Source: CAVALG01 sp963630555 (lineage in GTDB: Bacteria > Bacillota > Clostridia > Oscillospirales > Acutalibacteraceae). From it: a stretch of 64,000 nucleotides of DNA. The notes under the pieces were generated by a model that saw only the letters and a program-made list of their open reading frames with translations, was not told the DNA's origin and searched no databases. Numbering within the stretch: the stretch's first letter is position 1; each line of letters starts with the position of its first letter. A program made the translations under genes and the position numbers. The stretch covers positions 28,405-92,404 of the forward strand of contig CAVGND010000002.1 of NCBI GenBank assembly GCA_963630555.1, written 5' to 3'. This document shows positions 22,151-32,108 of this stretch, in pieces.

Positions 22151-23920
22151 TCAGTTATCCTGTTCTTCGGAAGGCGGTTGTGTATCCGGATTCCCGTCCG
22201 CTTCGAGATTTTCGGTCTGCTCCGGCTCTGTATTTTCCGGCGGTAAAGGCGGTAAATCGGCATTGTCCGATTCCGTTTCAGGTTCGTCGGCGTTCTGCGA
22301 TTCATCGTCGGTATTTTCATCGTCCGGCGTTTCCTCGGGCGGCAATTCATCACCGGTGGTTTCTTCAGCTTCGGATGTTTCTTCGGCTTCAGTTGTTTCT
22401 TCGGTTTCTTCGGCTTCAGCCCGAGCGGCGGCAGCGGCTGCCGCTTTGTTCTTATACACAACGGTTATGCCCACAATAAGCATCAGAATCGGAAGCAGAG
22501 CGGCAAAGAATACCGAGATGATTATTTTTTGCTCTTCACTGTCGACCGTCAATTTCTCGGTAGGAACAGCCTTATCCTTAACCGAAAGCCCCGAACCGCC
22601 TATAACACTGTCAACAACCTCACCAATGGCGGTATAGTTGCCCGAATATTGGTTGTTAATCCAGTTAATATTAAGCATATCGGCGCAGCCGACAAACACG
22701 CGGCTTTTACTGCCGTTTTTTACGGCTTCGGAAACCGCTGCAACCGCGGTTTCAGGTGCTTCCGTGCCGCCGTCCGTGCTGCTGCCGTCAGCCCCCTCGG
22801 CAAGGAGGACAGCAGTGTCGGATGATTTCAGAACAATCTCGGCCTTGACGCCGCTTTTTGATTCAAGTATCTTTACAGGCGCATTCTGACCCGAAATAAT
22901 AAGTAAATCACTGCTTTGAATGTAATTGTTATCTTTTTCGGTCTGAAGGCCGAAAGTTGTAACATCCGAAGGCATACGGTTTTCTTCATTGGTTTCAGCC
23001 AACACACCTTCGCCGACCTCAACACCCCAATTACTCAAAAGTTTGTTAAGATTAGGAGTATCAGGTGTTGAAGCGGCCGCAAAATAGAGAAGTTTTTTGC
23101 CGCCTTTATTTAAAAATCCATCTAATTTTTCGGCATCTTCCTCGGATATATCTTTTTCAAGAGAAGAAATAAGGCAGGCTGAACAGTCGGAAAAGTCGGC
23201 TTTTGCAATTTCTCCCGAAATCTCGGTAAATGTATATTTATCGTTAAGTATCGTACTTAATACATAGGTCGTATTTTCGTCACAGTAGTCGGTAAACATT
23301 GCAACAGACGACATTGTGAGTTTTGAAGCAAGCGCCGTCTCAATTCTGTTTGCCGTTATTTCATATCCGTCTTCAGTGTTTATGTCATACATATTACCGA
23401 GTTTAATGGTTGAATATGAAGTCGAATCATTCTTATCGGTAACGGAAACAATAATATCCCCGTAGCCGTACTCGGCGTCCGAAAAGCGTTTTGAAAGTTT
23501 CGCCATATTATCGCCGTACGGATCGGTAAATTTAAGAGTTATGTTTTTATTGAGTTTTGGGTATTCTTCAAGAAGTTTAACAGTCTGAACCAGGCAAGGC
23601 TCAAGGTCGTTATTCAGTTCCTCGGTCTGCATATTGTGTTTTACATACTGCTTGTAGCCTTCGCCGAGATAGTCGTCACGGTCGGCAAGAACCAGTATCT
23701 CCGCCTTGTTTTTATAAGAACGGATAAACTCCTTATTTTCGGCGGACAGGCTTAACATCTTCTTGGAAGTTATATCGGCGGTAAGATTAAATTCGCCCGA
23801 AAAAACAACGGCAGCAATATTAAGCAGTACGGTTGTTACCGTTAATATCACAAGTGCGGTTATGAGGTACGCCCTATGGTCGCCCGTGTGATCCGAATGT
23901 TTAAAATGAAATCTATTCAT
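22151..23920 (-). CDS. GldG-like ABC-associated membrane protein
   Basis: A 589-residue protein. An N-terminal membrane helix (about residues 18-40) is followed by a large GldG/ABC_transp_aux outer domain (SAENKEFIRSYKNKAEILVLADRDDY, YGDIIVSV, LDGFLNKGGKKLLYFAAAS). A C-terminal membrane helix is near 470-495 (VFFAALLPILMLIVGITVVY). The last 95 residues are an extremely acidic glutamate/threonine/proline tail. It overlaps the GldF-like permease by 4 bases (ATGA). In other bacteria this pair works with an ABC ATPase; none is adjacent here. Function in Clostridia is unknown (not gliding). Confidence 0.85.
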   Translation of the reverse strand: MNRFHFKHSDHTGDHRAYLITALVILTVTTVLLNIAAVVFSGEFNLTADITSKKMLSLSAENKEFIRSYKNKAEILVLADRDDYLGEGYKQYVKHNMQTEELNNDLEPCLVQTVKLLEEYPKLNKNITLKFTDPYGDNMAKLSKRFSDAEYGYGDIIVSVTDKNDSTSYSTIKLGNMYDINTEDGYEITANRIETALASKLTMSSVAMFTDYCDENTTYVLSTILNDKYTFTEISGEIAKADFSDCSACLISSLEKDISEEDAEKLDGFLNKGGKKLLYFAAASTPDTPNLNKLLSNWGVEVGEGVLAETNEENRMPSDVTTFGLQTEKDNNYIQSSDLLIISGQNAPVKILESKSGVKAEIVLKSSDTAVLLAEGADGSSTDGGTEAPETAVAAVSEAVKNGSKSRVFVGCADMLNINWINNQYSGNYTAIGEVVDSVIGGSGLSVKDKAVPTEKLTVDSEEQKIIISVFFAALLPILMLIVGITVVYKNKAAAAAAARAEAEETEETTEAEETSEAEETTGDELPPEETPDDENTDDESQNADEPETESDNADLPPLPPENTEPEQTENLEADGNPDTQPPSEEQDN

Positions 23921-24618
23921 CTGTCGCCGCCCCCTGCTCTTTTAACATTTTCAATTATCGCGACTGCACAAATTGCCAAAGCGGAAACCGTAACACACAA
24001 AACCGCAGCCGAAAAATCTATTCCTCCGTCTAAAAACAGTTTGTAGCGTTCGGCAGGCGATATAAAAGCGGCTGCTGCCGATACGGCGGGAATACTTCCC
24101 ACAAGGTTGTCCGCAACGATAAGCAAAAGCACAAAAGCCATATTTGCAAAAAGGGCGGACGCGCGGTTCTTGAACAGATACGATATAAAATTTGCAAACC
24201 CGACAAAGGCAAGCCCGAACAGCAAAATTCCTATTAAACGGCTTAAATAGAGCAGGTTGTCCGCCTTTGTGTGGGAAAGGGTCACAAGTTGATACAATAC
24301 CGTCGGCACACAGCATACCGCATAAAACAGATATGCCGCAAAAAAACTGCCGAACGATTCAGCAAACGGTTTTTTCTGTACAACAGAATCGTCAACCTCG
24401 CTGTTTTTGCAACTTTTGCCGAATGAAAACATTGTTATAAACGGCGTTGCAAAAAGCAATATGTACATATATGCTGTATAGAACCGTGCGGTGTATTCGC
24501 CGTTATTAAGTATAACGGCGAATGACACTCCGGCAACAAGCAGTATTGCCGTTAATATCGCATACCCCCTGAACGAGGTGAAATATGCTTTAAACTTACT
24601 TTTAAAAATTTCGCCCAT
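23917..24618 (-). CDS. GldF-like ABC-2 permease
   Basis: A 233-residue ABC-2 membrane protein with six predicted helices, e.g. AILTAILLVAGVSFAVILN, LFATPFITMFSFGKSCKN and ALFANMAFVLLLIVADNL. The FITMFSFGKSCKNSEVD segment is typical of GldF/NosY-like permeases. It starts after GGGAGG and a leader with two hairpins. The partner GldG-like gene overlaps its end. The cognate ATPase (GldA-like) is missing from the flanks: upstream is glgA, downstream the convergent lysine importer. Confidence 0.85.
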   Translation of the reverse strand: MGEIFKSKFKAYFTSFRGYAILTAILLVAGVSFAVILNNGEYTARFYTAYMYILLFATPFITMFSFGKSCKNSEVDDSVVQKKPFAESFGSFFAAYLFYAVCCVPTVLYQLVTLSHTKADNLLYLSRLIGILLFGLAFVGFANFISYLFKNRASALFANMAFVLLLIVADNLVGSIPAVSAAAAFISPAERYKLFLDGGIDFSAAVLCVTVSALAICAVAIIENVKRAGGGDR

Positions 24619-24660
24619 TTTCTTTCCTCCCTTTCGGTATTACGGACGCTTTTGCAGATT

Positions 24661-24716
24661 TACGGCGTACCGCAAAATACGCCGTACAGGCCGGCGAGAG
24701 TTAACCCCCGCCAGCC
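24661..24716 (-). other. Two leader hairpins ahead of the GldF/GldG pair
   Basis: Between glgA and the GldF-like gene, the minus-strand transcript would form GGCTGGCG...CGCCGGCC (24689-24716, one mismatch). It would then form TACGGCGTA...TACGCCGTA (24661-24686). Neither is followed by a U tract. They may be an inefficient glgA terminator or a 5' leader structure. Confidence 0.45.
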
Positions 24717-24781
24717 TAAGCCGAATAGATTATATCACTTACAGAAAAAATAAATGTAAACATTGTGTAAATCTGAAGTTG

Positions 24782-26200
24782 TTAAAGTATATTTTTATAA
24801 AGTTTTATATACTCGTTAGCCGAAGCGCCCCAACTGTTATCGCAGTTCATAGCGCGCTTGACAAGGGTGTTCCAGCCTTCTTTATTTTTATAGCCTTCAA
24901 CAGCCCTGTAAACGGCATGCGCCATTTCGTGGGCATTATAATTGGTAAATACAAAGCCGTTGCCGTTACCGTCCCCGGAATCCTGAATGGTATCGGCAAG
25001 TCCGCCGGTTTCCCTTACAACGGGGATTGAACCGTACCGCAGGGCAACAAGTTGCGACAGGCCGCAAGGCTCGCTTTTTGACGGCATCAGGAAAATATCG
25101 CTGCCGGCATATATCTTATGGGCAAGGTCGGGGACAAAGCCCAAACGGAGCCCGACCTTATCGGGGTATTTTTCACTCATTGAATGGAAGAAAGTTTCAA
25201 ATTCCCATTCGCCGCTGCCGAGTATTACAAATCGCAGACCCATTTTAAGCATATCTTCAAACTCGCACTTTACAAGGTCGAACCCCTTGTGGGAAACAAG
25301 CCTTGAAACTATGCCTACAAGCGGAAGGTCGTCATTCATGGGCAGCCCGAAAAGTTCCAGCAGTTTAAGTTTGTTTTCCGCTTTGTTTTTCGGGTTATCG
25401 GCGCTGTAATTGCTCCAGATATGCTCGTCTTTTGCGGGATTGTAAACATCGGTATCTATTCCGTTTACAATGCCGTGCAGTTTAAAACTGCGCTCCTTTA
25501 ATATTCCGTCAAGTTTGTGCGCATACCACGGGTTCATAATCTCATTGGCATAGGTAGGGCTGACGGTAGTAACCATATTGGCACATTCGATAGCGCCCTT
25601 CATAAAATTTATGCATCCGTCATATTCCACAATATGCGCAAGCGACTCCGGTATGCCCAAAACATCATCAAGCAATTCCATACCGTATTTGCCCTGATAC
25701 TGTATATTGTGTATTGTGAAAACGGTTTTGATATTGCTGTACAAATCGTGATGATTACGGTAAAACATATCAAGATATACAGGCACAAGCGCAGTCTGCC
25801 AATCATTGCAATGAATAATATCGGGCTTAAAGTCTATAAGCGGCAGTATTTCAAGAACCGCACGGGAGAAAAATGCAAAGCGCTCAGCGTCATCATAGTG
25901 TCCGTAAAGGCCGCTGCGTTTAAAATAATATTGATTGTCCAAAAGGTAATATATTACGCCGTCATGTTTTATTTCAAAAACTCCGCAATATTGTCTTCTC
26001 CATGCAACCGGGACGGAAATGCTCCCTAAAAATTTCATATTGTGCCTGTGTTCTTCGGAAACACATTCATAAAGCGGCATTACCACACGGCAGCCCACAA
26101 GTCGTTTTCTGAGTGCTTTGGGCAAAGCGCCTGCAACATCGGCAAGTCCGCCCGACATAGCAAAAGGATAGGCTTCACTTGAAGCAAACAATACTTTCAT
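24782..26200 (-). CDS. glgA: Glycogen synthase (ADP-glucose type)
   Basis: GT5 enzyme adding glucose from ADP-glucose to glycogen. Start at ATG 26200 (472 residues, MKVLFASSEAYPFAMSGGLADVAGALP) with ACGGAGA; an earlier in-frame start adds 21 unneeded residues. The N-terminal GGL motif binds ADP-glucose. The C-terminal SKSEPCGLSQLVALRYGSIP block holds the catalytic glutamate and TGGLADTIQD follows. It is the last gene of the glg operon, 82 nt after glgD. Confidence 0.96.
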   Translation of the reverse strand: MKVLFASSEAYPFAMSGGLADVAGALPKALRKRLVGCRVVMPLYECVSEEHRHNMKFLGSISVPVAWRRQYCGVFEIKHDGVIYYLLDNQYYFKRSGLYGHYDDAERFAFFSRAVLEILPLIDFKPDIIHCNDWQTALVPVYLDMFYRNHHDLYSNIKTVFTIHNIQYQGKYGMELLDDVLGIPESLAHIVEYDGCINFMKGAIECANMVTTVSPTYANEIMNPWYAHKLDGILKERSFKLHGIVNGIDTDVYNPAKDEHIWSNYSADNPKNKAENKLKLLELFGLPMNDDLPLVGIVSRLVSHKGFDLVKCEFEDMLKMGLRFVILGSGEWEFETFFHSMSEKYPDKVGLRLGFVPDLAHKIYAGSDIFLMPSKSEPCGLSQLVALRYGSIPVVRETGGLADTIQDSGDGNGNGFVFTNYNAHEMAHAVYRAVEGYKNKEGWNTLVKRAMNCDNSWGASANEYIKLYKNIL

Positions 26201-26282
26201 TACAAATCTCCGTTCCGCCGCCGAAACGTCTTTTATATGCCCCGAAATGCCCGCCGGCGGCATGGCAGGCAGAGGTCGTTTA

Positions 26283-27404
26283 TTATACTTTTTTGCCTTT
26301 GGGTATATACAGGTAATACGACGCAGACCCTGAAATCTCGCTGCCGTCGCTTACCGCAACATCCTTGTCGGCAGTAACATATTTAAGCGACGCGCCTTTA
26401 CCTACAACAGTATCCTGCATTATAATGCAATTTTCTACCGTTGCGCCTTTTTCAATGGTAACGCCGCGGAAAATAACCGAATTTTTAACCTTACCGTCTA
26501 TGCGACAGCCGTCCGCCACCAATGATGATGTAACATCGGCGTCAAGTCCGTATTTTGTCGGCATATCGTCACGCGTTTTGGTAAGAACAGGCCGTTCGGG
26601 GTTGAATATCTCACGGCGCACATTTTCGTCGTCAAGCAATTCGCGGTGAAAATCAACATATGTTTCAACACTGTCAATCAGTTTTGCGTATCCCTTAATC
26701 TCGTAACCGTTTATGTTAAGGGTGTCAATATTCGGCTGCAAAATATCTCTGCTTATGCTTACCCGATTTTCGGCGGTACACTCCTCAACCAGTTCAATAA
26801 GTTTAAGACGATTGATTACCATAATGTTAAAACCGTAATTTTTTTCTTTATCCGAACCGTTTGTCATAAGTATCTTGCTGATTTTGCCGTCATCCTCCAC
26901 TGTATAAGAAAGAAGTTTACGGCTGCAATTTTCAATTACGCCTTTATGGAAAGCAACGGTTATATCCGCGCCTTTTTTAATATGCTCGGCAAGCATTTCC
27001 CTTAAATCAAAGTTCATAACCATATCGGCATCGCTTAAAATTACGTATTCTTCATTTGAATACCGCAAAAATGATATTGCTCCGTACAAAGCGTCTATAT
27101 GGCTTCGGTGCAGCCCGCTGTCACCGAAAACATAGGGCGGCAAAAGATATATGCCCCCGTTTTTACGGTCGAGATCCCACGGTTTTCCGGAACCGAGGTG
27201 ATCCATTAATGACTTATAGTTGGAACGGGTAACCAAACCGACTTTTTCAATTCCTGCATTAACAAGCATAGAAAGCGTAAAGTCTATAAGGCGGTACCGC
27301 CCTGCCACGGGCAGTGAAGCTATTGATCTGCTCTCGGTCATGGATGCCAACAGTTTATCGTGAGCATTGGTAAATACAACCGAAACCGCTTTATTCACTC
27401 TCAT
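26283..27404 (-). CDS. glgD: ADP-glucose pyrophosphorylase, regulatory-type subunit GlgD
   Basis: A 373-residue paralogue of GlgC. Firmicutes GlgD proteins form an active heteromer with GlgC but have poor activity alone. The usual GGxGxRL nucleotide loop is replaced by NAHDKLLASMTESRSIASLP, while GRYRLIDFTLSMLVNAG and the GSGKPWDLDRKNGG block are kept. A left-handed beta-helix repeat (SVIFRGVTIEKGATVENCII) ends the protein. It overlaps glgC by 4 bases (ATGA), ensuring equal production. Confidence 0.94.
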   Translation of the reverse strand: MRVNKAVSVVFTNAHDKLLASMTESRSIASLPVAGRYRLIDFTLSMLVNAGIEKVGLVTRSNYKSLMDHLGSGKPWDLDRKNGGIYLLPPYVFGDSGLHRSHIDALYGAISFLRYSNEEYVILSDADMVMNFDLREMLAEHIKKGADITVAFHKGVIENCSRKLLSYTVEDDGKISKILMTNGSDKEKNYGFNIMVINRLKLIELVEECTAENRVSISRDILQPNIDTLNINGYEIKGYAKLIDSVETYVDFHRELLDDENVRREIFNPERPVLTKTRDDMPTKYGLDADVTSSLVADGCRIDGKVKNSVIFRGVTIEKGATVENCIIMQDTVVGKGASLKYVTADKDVAVSDGSEISGSASYYLYIPKGKKV

Positions 27405-28618
27405 ATCTTTTCGCCCTCCCTAACATCTTTCTCTATCATAAGTCCGGGGCTGACCTCTGCGTTTTCTCCTACGGTAATTCCGGGCCCTACTACCGCAACT
27501 CCCCATTTGCTTAAATCACTGCAAAGTTCCGGTCTGCCGCCGATGTGTGCTCCTTTTTTTATGACGGCATTTTCAGCCACGATGGCATATTCAACCGATG
27601 CGCCGCTTTCCACCCTGGCACCCGGCATTACAATACTGTCAAGCACTGTAGCACCCTCTTCAACAGTAACATTATCAAAAAGAATGGAATATTCAAGTTC
27701 GCCCGATATATTACAGCCCTCCGTAATCAGTGAGTTTTGTATTTTGGCTTTATCCGACACATATTGCGGCGGAGCCGACGGCGTTCTTGAAGATATTTTC
27801 CAATCGGGATCGGATAAATTAAGCCCGAGTTTCGGGTTAAGAAGGTCGAGGTTTGCCTCCCACAGCGAATCTATAGTACCGACATCTTTCCAATATCCGT
27901 TAAAAGTATACGCCATAAGTTTTTCACCCGATGACAGCATAAGCGGTATAATGTTTTTGCCGAAATCATTGCTTGAGGACGCGTCGTTTTCGTCCTGTAT
28001 CAGGTATTTCCTTAATTTCTGCCAATCAAAAACATATATACCCATAGAAGCAAGATTGCTTTTGGGGTGTTTGGGTTTTTCTTCAAATTCATACACCGAA
28101 CCGTCAGGGTTACAGTTCATTATTCCGAAGCGGGATGCCTCCTCCTTTTCAACCTCCATTACCGCAATCGTGCACGCTGCGCCCGACTCCTTATGGGCGG
28201 ATATCATTTCCGAATAATCCATTTTATAAATATGGTCGCCCGACAGAACAAGCACATACTCCGGATCATATCTTTCAATAAAATTAATATTCTGGTATAT
28301 AGCGTTCGCAGTGCCTTTATACCAGTCGGCACCCGCACTTTTCTGATAAGGCGGAAGAATGTGCACGCCTCCACTGCTGCGGTCAAGATCCCACGGTTTA
28401 CCCGAACCGACATAATCATTAAGTTCAAGAGGTTGGTATTGGGTAAGCACGCCTACGGTATATATGCCCGAATTGGCACAGTTTGAAAGCGGAAAATCAA
28501 TAATTCTGTACTTTCCGCCGTACGGAACGGCAGGCTTTGCCACATTCCGCGTCAACACGCCAAGCCGGCTCCCCTGTCCTCCGGCAAGTAACATTGCTAC
28601 ACACTCTGTCTTTTTCAA
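27401..28618 (-). CDS. glgC: Glucose-1-phosphate adenylyltransferase, catalytic subunit
   Basis: Makes ADP-glucose, the committed step of glycogen synthesis. 405 residues. It has LLAGGQGSRLGVLTRNVAKPAVPYGGKYRIIDFPLSN (loop at about residues 11-17), VLSGDHIYKMDY, FGIMNC and EEKPKHPKSNLASMGIYVF motifs and a C-terminal beta-helix regulatory domain. It lies 95 nt after glgB and overlaps glgD. No frameshift or missing catalytic residue seen. Confidence 0.97.
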   Translation of the reverse strand: MKKTECVAMLLAGGQGSRLGVLTRNVAKPAVPYGGKYRIIDFPLSNCANSGIYTVGVLTQYQPLELNDYVGSGKPWDLDRSSGGVHILPPYQKSAGADWYKGTANAIYQNINFIERYDPEYVLVLSGDHIYKMDYSEMISAHKESGAACTIAVMEVEKEEASRFGIMNCNPDGSVYEFEEKPKHPKSNLASMGIYVFDWQKLRKYLIQDENDASSSNDFGKNIIPLMLSSGEKLMAYTFNGYWKDVGTIDSLWEANLDLLNPKLGLNLSDPDWKISSRTPSAPPQYVSDKAKIQNSLITEGCNISGELEYSILFDNVTVEEGATVLDSIVMPGARVESGASVEYAIVAENAVIKKGAHIGGRPELCSDLSKWGVAVVGPGITVGENAEVSPGLMIEKDVREGEKI

Positions 28619-28713
28619 GAAAAAACAACTCCTCTGCTAAAGCAGACAAAATACGGCGATTGCGTGATTTTGCCCATCTTTATTAAAATTACTCGATTAA
28701 ATTCGGCAACCGA

Positions 28714-30657
28714 TTATTTGCCGCGATGCGTCTTAACGGCTCGTTTTGCCCCTGCGCCGAGTGCCGCCGGCTTATGTTTTACCGGTGTGCCTTTAAGATA
28801 GATTACCGACATACCGGGTACCGTTAGCGAAATTGAATTATCAAACCCGTGCATCGGTATTTTTTCGGATTTTACGGTCTTTTTATCATATTTTCCTTTG
28901 CCGCCGTATTTTTCCTCATCACTCGAAAAAACAACGTGATAATTTCCTGCGAACGGTGCGCCTATACGGTATTCGTAACGGTCAACCGGAGCAAAATTGC
29001 ATATGCATATAACCTTTTCGCCCTGCTTATCTATTCTCATAAACGAGATTATACTTTGGGTGTTATCATCGTTGGATATCCAGTTGAACCCGTCCCAACC
29101 CGAATCATTTTCCCAAAATGCGGGCGTATCAATATAGAATTTATTAAGATCGGCACAAAACTGCTGCGTCATACGGTGCTTATCATACTCAAGCAAGAGC
29201 CAATCAAGTTCCTGCTTATAATTCCATTCTATAAACTGCCCGAACTCGCTTCCCATAAACAAAAGTTTCTTGCCGGGATGCGCCATCATATAGGCGTAAA
29301 AAGCACGCAACCCGTCAAACTTCAAATCATAATCTCCCGGCATTTTACCTATAAGCGAACATTTACCGTGAACCACCTCGTCGTGTGATACGGGCAAAAT
29401 AAAGTTTTCGGAAAATGCGTAAAAGAATGAGAATGTGAGCGAGTTATGATTATCCTTGCGGAACAGCGGGTCAAGCGACATATACCGCAGCATATCGTTC
29501 ATCCATCCCATATTCCACTTGAAATTAAAGCCCAATCCGCCCGAATATCCGGGCTTTGTAACCATAGGCCATGCAGTGGACTCCTCGGCTATCATAAGGG
29601 CGTCGGGGAACTCCGTAAACACCGCCTCGCTGAGTTTACGCAAAAAATCAATCGCTTCAAGATTTTCTTTGCCGCCGTAAATATTAGGCGTCCATTCCCC
29701 GTCTTTGCGGTTATAGTCAAGATACAGCATTGAAGCGACGGCGTCAACCCGCAATCCGTCAATGTGATATTCACGGAACCAGAAAAGTGCATTTGATATA
29801 AGAAACGAGCGAACTGCACCCTTTCCGTAATCAAACACCGCAGTTCCCCATTCCTCGTGTTCGCCTTTTTTTGGGTCGGCATATTCGTAACAGGGCGTAC
29901 CGTCAAAACGGTAGAGCGCAAATTCATCTTTCGGGAAATGTGCCGGAACCCAGTCAAGAATAACGCCTATGCCTGCGGCGTGCATTATGTCAACAAACTT
30001 CATAAAATCTTCGGGCGTACCGTAGCGCGATGTGGGCGCAAAATATCCGGTAACCTGATATCCCCATGAACCCTCAAACGGGTATTCCGCAACGGGCATA
30101 ATCTCAACATGGGTATAGTTCATTTGTTTCACATATTTTGAAAGTTCTTCACCGAATTTCACATAATCAAAGAAATTCCCGTCGGCATATCTTTTCCAAG
30201 AGCCCAAATGAACTTCATATATATTCATCGGGCTGTTGTAAACATCGCGGTTTGACTTTTCTTTAAACCAATCCGCATCCTTCCACTCATAGCCGGATAT
30301 ATCATAAACCTTTGAAGCGTTTGCGGGCGCAGTTTCAAAATGCGTGCCGTATGGGTCGCTTTTCAGTACGGTATTGCCGCTTTGGGAGGTAACGGCATAT
30401 TTATAGGTTTCAAATTCCTTAATACCTTTTATAAACAGTTCATACACACCGTGGCCGATATTCTGCATTTTATATGCCGATCTGTCCCACTCGCAAAAAT
30501 CGCCTGTAACGCAAACTTCGGAGGCATTCGGCGCCCACACTCTGAAAATGACTCCTTTTTCGCCGTTTACGGCGTTAAAATGTGCACCGAAATATTTATA
30601 GCAGTCAAAACCTGCACCGATATCAAATTTGTTAAGAATTTCATTATCCATTCCCAT
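28714..30657 (-). CDS. glgB: 1,4-alpha-glucan branching enzyme
   Basis: GH13 enzyme that makes the alpha-1,6 branches of glycogen. The 647-residue protein has an N-terminal CBM48 domain (FRVWAPNASEVCVTGDF) and a TIM barrel with all conserved regions. These are DWVPAHFPKDEF, GLRVDAVASMLY (nucleophile Asp), AEEST (acid/base Glu) and LPVSHDEVVHGK. It also has a C-terminal beta domain. It is the first gene of the glgBCDA operon behind a sigma-A-type promoter. A second ATG two codons later is an equally possible start. Confidence 0.97.
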   Translation of the reverse strand: MGMDNEILNKFDIGAGFDCYKYFGAHFNAVNGEKGVIFRVWAPNASEVCVTGDFCEWDRSAYKMQNIGHGVYELFIKGIKEFETYKYAVTSQSGNTVLKSDPYGTHFETAPANASKVYDISGYEWKDADWFKEKSNRDVYNSPMNIYEVHLGSWKRYADGNFFDYVKFGEELSKYVKQMNYTHVEIMPVAEYPFEGSWGYQVTGYFAPTSRYGTPEDFMKFVDIMHAAGIGVILDWVPAHFPKDEFALYRFDGTPCYEYADPKKGEHEEWGTAVFDYGKGAVRSFLISNALFWFREYHIDGLRVDAVASMLYLDYNRKDGEWTPNIYGGKENLEAIDFLRKLSEAVFTEFPDALMIAEESTAWPMVTKPGYSGGLGFNFKWNMGWMNDMLRYMSLDPLFRKDNHNSLTFSFFYAFSENFILPVSHDEVVHGKCSLIGKMPGDYDLKFDGLRAFYAYMMAHPGKKLLFMGSEFGQFIEWNYKQELDWLLLEYDKHRMTQQFCADLNKFYIDTPAFWENDSGWDGFNWISNDDNTQSIISFMRIDKQGEKVICICNFAPVDRYEYRIGAPFAGNYHVVFSSDEEKYGGKGKYDKKTVKSEKIPMHGFDNSISLTVPGMSVIYLKGTPVKHKPAALGAGAKRAVKTHRGK

Positions 30658-30690
30658 TAATTATAATCCCCCTGCTGTCTGATTATTATT

Positions 30691-30719
30691 ATTTTAACAA
30701 ATAAACTCAAACTTTTCAA
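30691..30719 (-). promoter_or_regulatory. Promoter of the glgBCDA operon
   Basis: TTGAAA (30714-30719), 17-bp spacer, TAAAAT (30691-30696) on the minus strand, 34 nt ahead of glgB. The rest of the 350-nt gap to hemW holds only the hemW terminator. Confidence 0.6.
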
Positions 30720-30887
30720 TAATTTTCTTATACATTTTCAAAATAAAATGTAAATTTATTGTTGAACTTTTTGTGCTAATTATACAAAAACTCGCTTTTT
30801 CTGACACATAAAGCGAATAATCGCAACGGTTACGCAAAAATTCAGGTCAAAAGTTAAATCGGGCAAAACGAATCGGAGGGTATTAAA

Positions 30888-30924
30888 TGCGAGCCGAAAA
30901 AAACGCTGCCCATACAAGGCAGCG
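30888..30924 (-). terminator. Terminator after hemW
   Basis: In the minus direction CGCTGCC / GGCAGCG (30904-30910, 30918-30924) is followed by seven T residues (30897-30903). It ends the pduL-hemW unit. Confidence 0.8.
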
Positions 30925-31007
30925 TAATATCCGTTTGTGCTTTTATTTTTTTGACTTTTGTTGCTAATGACTTTTGTTACTAAAATGTAATTCGGGTCAT
31001 TTTCCTC

Positions 31008-32108
31008 TTAAATAAATTCGGTAATTATACTGTTTGAAAGCAAAAATCCTTTTTCGGTCAAGCGCAGGAAGTTATCGCCGATTTCTATAAACCCCGCACT
31101 CTTCAATCTGGCGGCTTTCTTTATGTTATATCTAAACTCACAGCCGAATTTTTTACGGAAATCGTCAAATAACAAGCCGTCTGACAGGCGCAGGCGCAAC
31201 ATAATATATTCTTCGGCGTCGCCGCCCGAACCGTCACAAATAAAATCCCCGCCGTTTATAAAATCTTCAACGCTTCCGGCAAAATGAAAGCGGCGTCCGT
31301 TTATAAAGGAGTGCGCGGCAGGGCCCAGCCCAAGGTACGGCTTACCGAGCCAATATTTTGTATTGTGAAAAGAACGGTATCCCTTTTTTGCAAAATTGGA
31401 TATTTCGTAATGTTCATATCCGCACCCGGCGAGATATTCGCAGGTTTTAAGATACATTTCCGCCGTTTCGTCATCACTCGGCAGACACAATGAGGAAGCA
31501 TTGGCCCTGCCGAAAGGTGTTCCCTGCTCTATTTTTAAAATATATGCCGATATATGCTGCGGATCAAAGGATGTTAAAAAGTCAAGCGAATATTTAAGGC
31601 TTTTTTCATTGCTGTACGGAACGCCGAGCATCAGATCAAGCGATATGTTGTTTATTCCGGCGTTTCTTGCGGCGGCAACCGTCCTTTCAACATCACGGTT
31701 TTTGTGCCGCCTGCCGAGCATCTCAAGTTCATCAGCATTTGCCGACTGAACGCCGAGCGATATACGATTGACACCCACAGCGGCAAGGCAAGAAAAAGTT
31801 TCCGCCAAATCATCGGCGGGGTTAGCCTCGACTGTTATTTCGCCGGACGAAAAATTAAAGGCACTTTTAGCGGTTGAAATAATTTGTGCGAGCATTTCGC
31901 TGTCAAGCACCGTCGGCGTTCCGCCGCCGATGTAAACGGTGTTTGAAAGCATAGGAAAGCGCTCCCCGAAAGCCTTTATCCGGTCACAGAGAGCGCGCAC
32001 ATACCGCTCTTTTAAGGCAGAATCCGCCTTAAAAGAGTAGAAATTACAATATGAACATTTTTGCTCACAAAAAGGTATATGAATATATACGCCCGAATCA
32101 GTCAGCAA
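31008..32108 (-). CDS. hemW: HemW-like radical SAM protein
   Basis: A 366-residue radical SAM protein annotated historically as oxygen-independent coproporphyrinogen oxidase-like; HemW is thought to be a heme chaperone. The iron-sulfur motif is CEQKCSYCNFYSF (CxxxCxYC) with YIGGGTPTVLD following. The start is TTG at 32108, overlapping the pduL end by 11 bases. The motif lies 14 residues from this start, as usual. HemN-specific extra residues are not obvious, so HemW is preferred over a true oxidase. Confidence 0.9.
   Translation of the reverse strand: MLTDSGVYIHIPFCEQKCSYCNFYSFKADSALKERYVRALCDRIKAFGERFPMLSNTVYIGGGTPTVLDSEMLAQIISTAKSAFNFSSGEITVEANPADDLAETFSCLAAVGVNRISLGVQSANADELEMLGRRHKNRDVERTVAAARNAGINNISLDLMLGVPYSNEKSLKYSLDFLTSFDPQHISAYILKIEQGTPFGRANASSLCLPSDDETAEMYLKTCEYLAGCGYEHYEISNFAKKGYRSFHNTKYWLGKPYLGLGPAAHSFINGRRFHFAGSVEDFINGGDFICDGSGGDAEEYIMLRLRLSDGLLFDDFRKKFGCEFRYNIKKAARLKSAGFIEIGDNFLRLTEKGFLLSNSIITEFI

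Noticed and set aside
30889..30960. Small plus-strand frame starting ATGCGAGCC with a GGAGGG in front
   Set aside because: It crosses the hemW terminator hairpin and has no recognisable product; the GGAGGG is probably coincidental.
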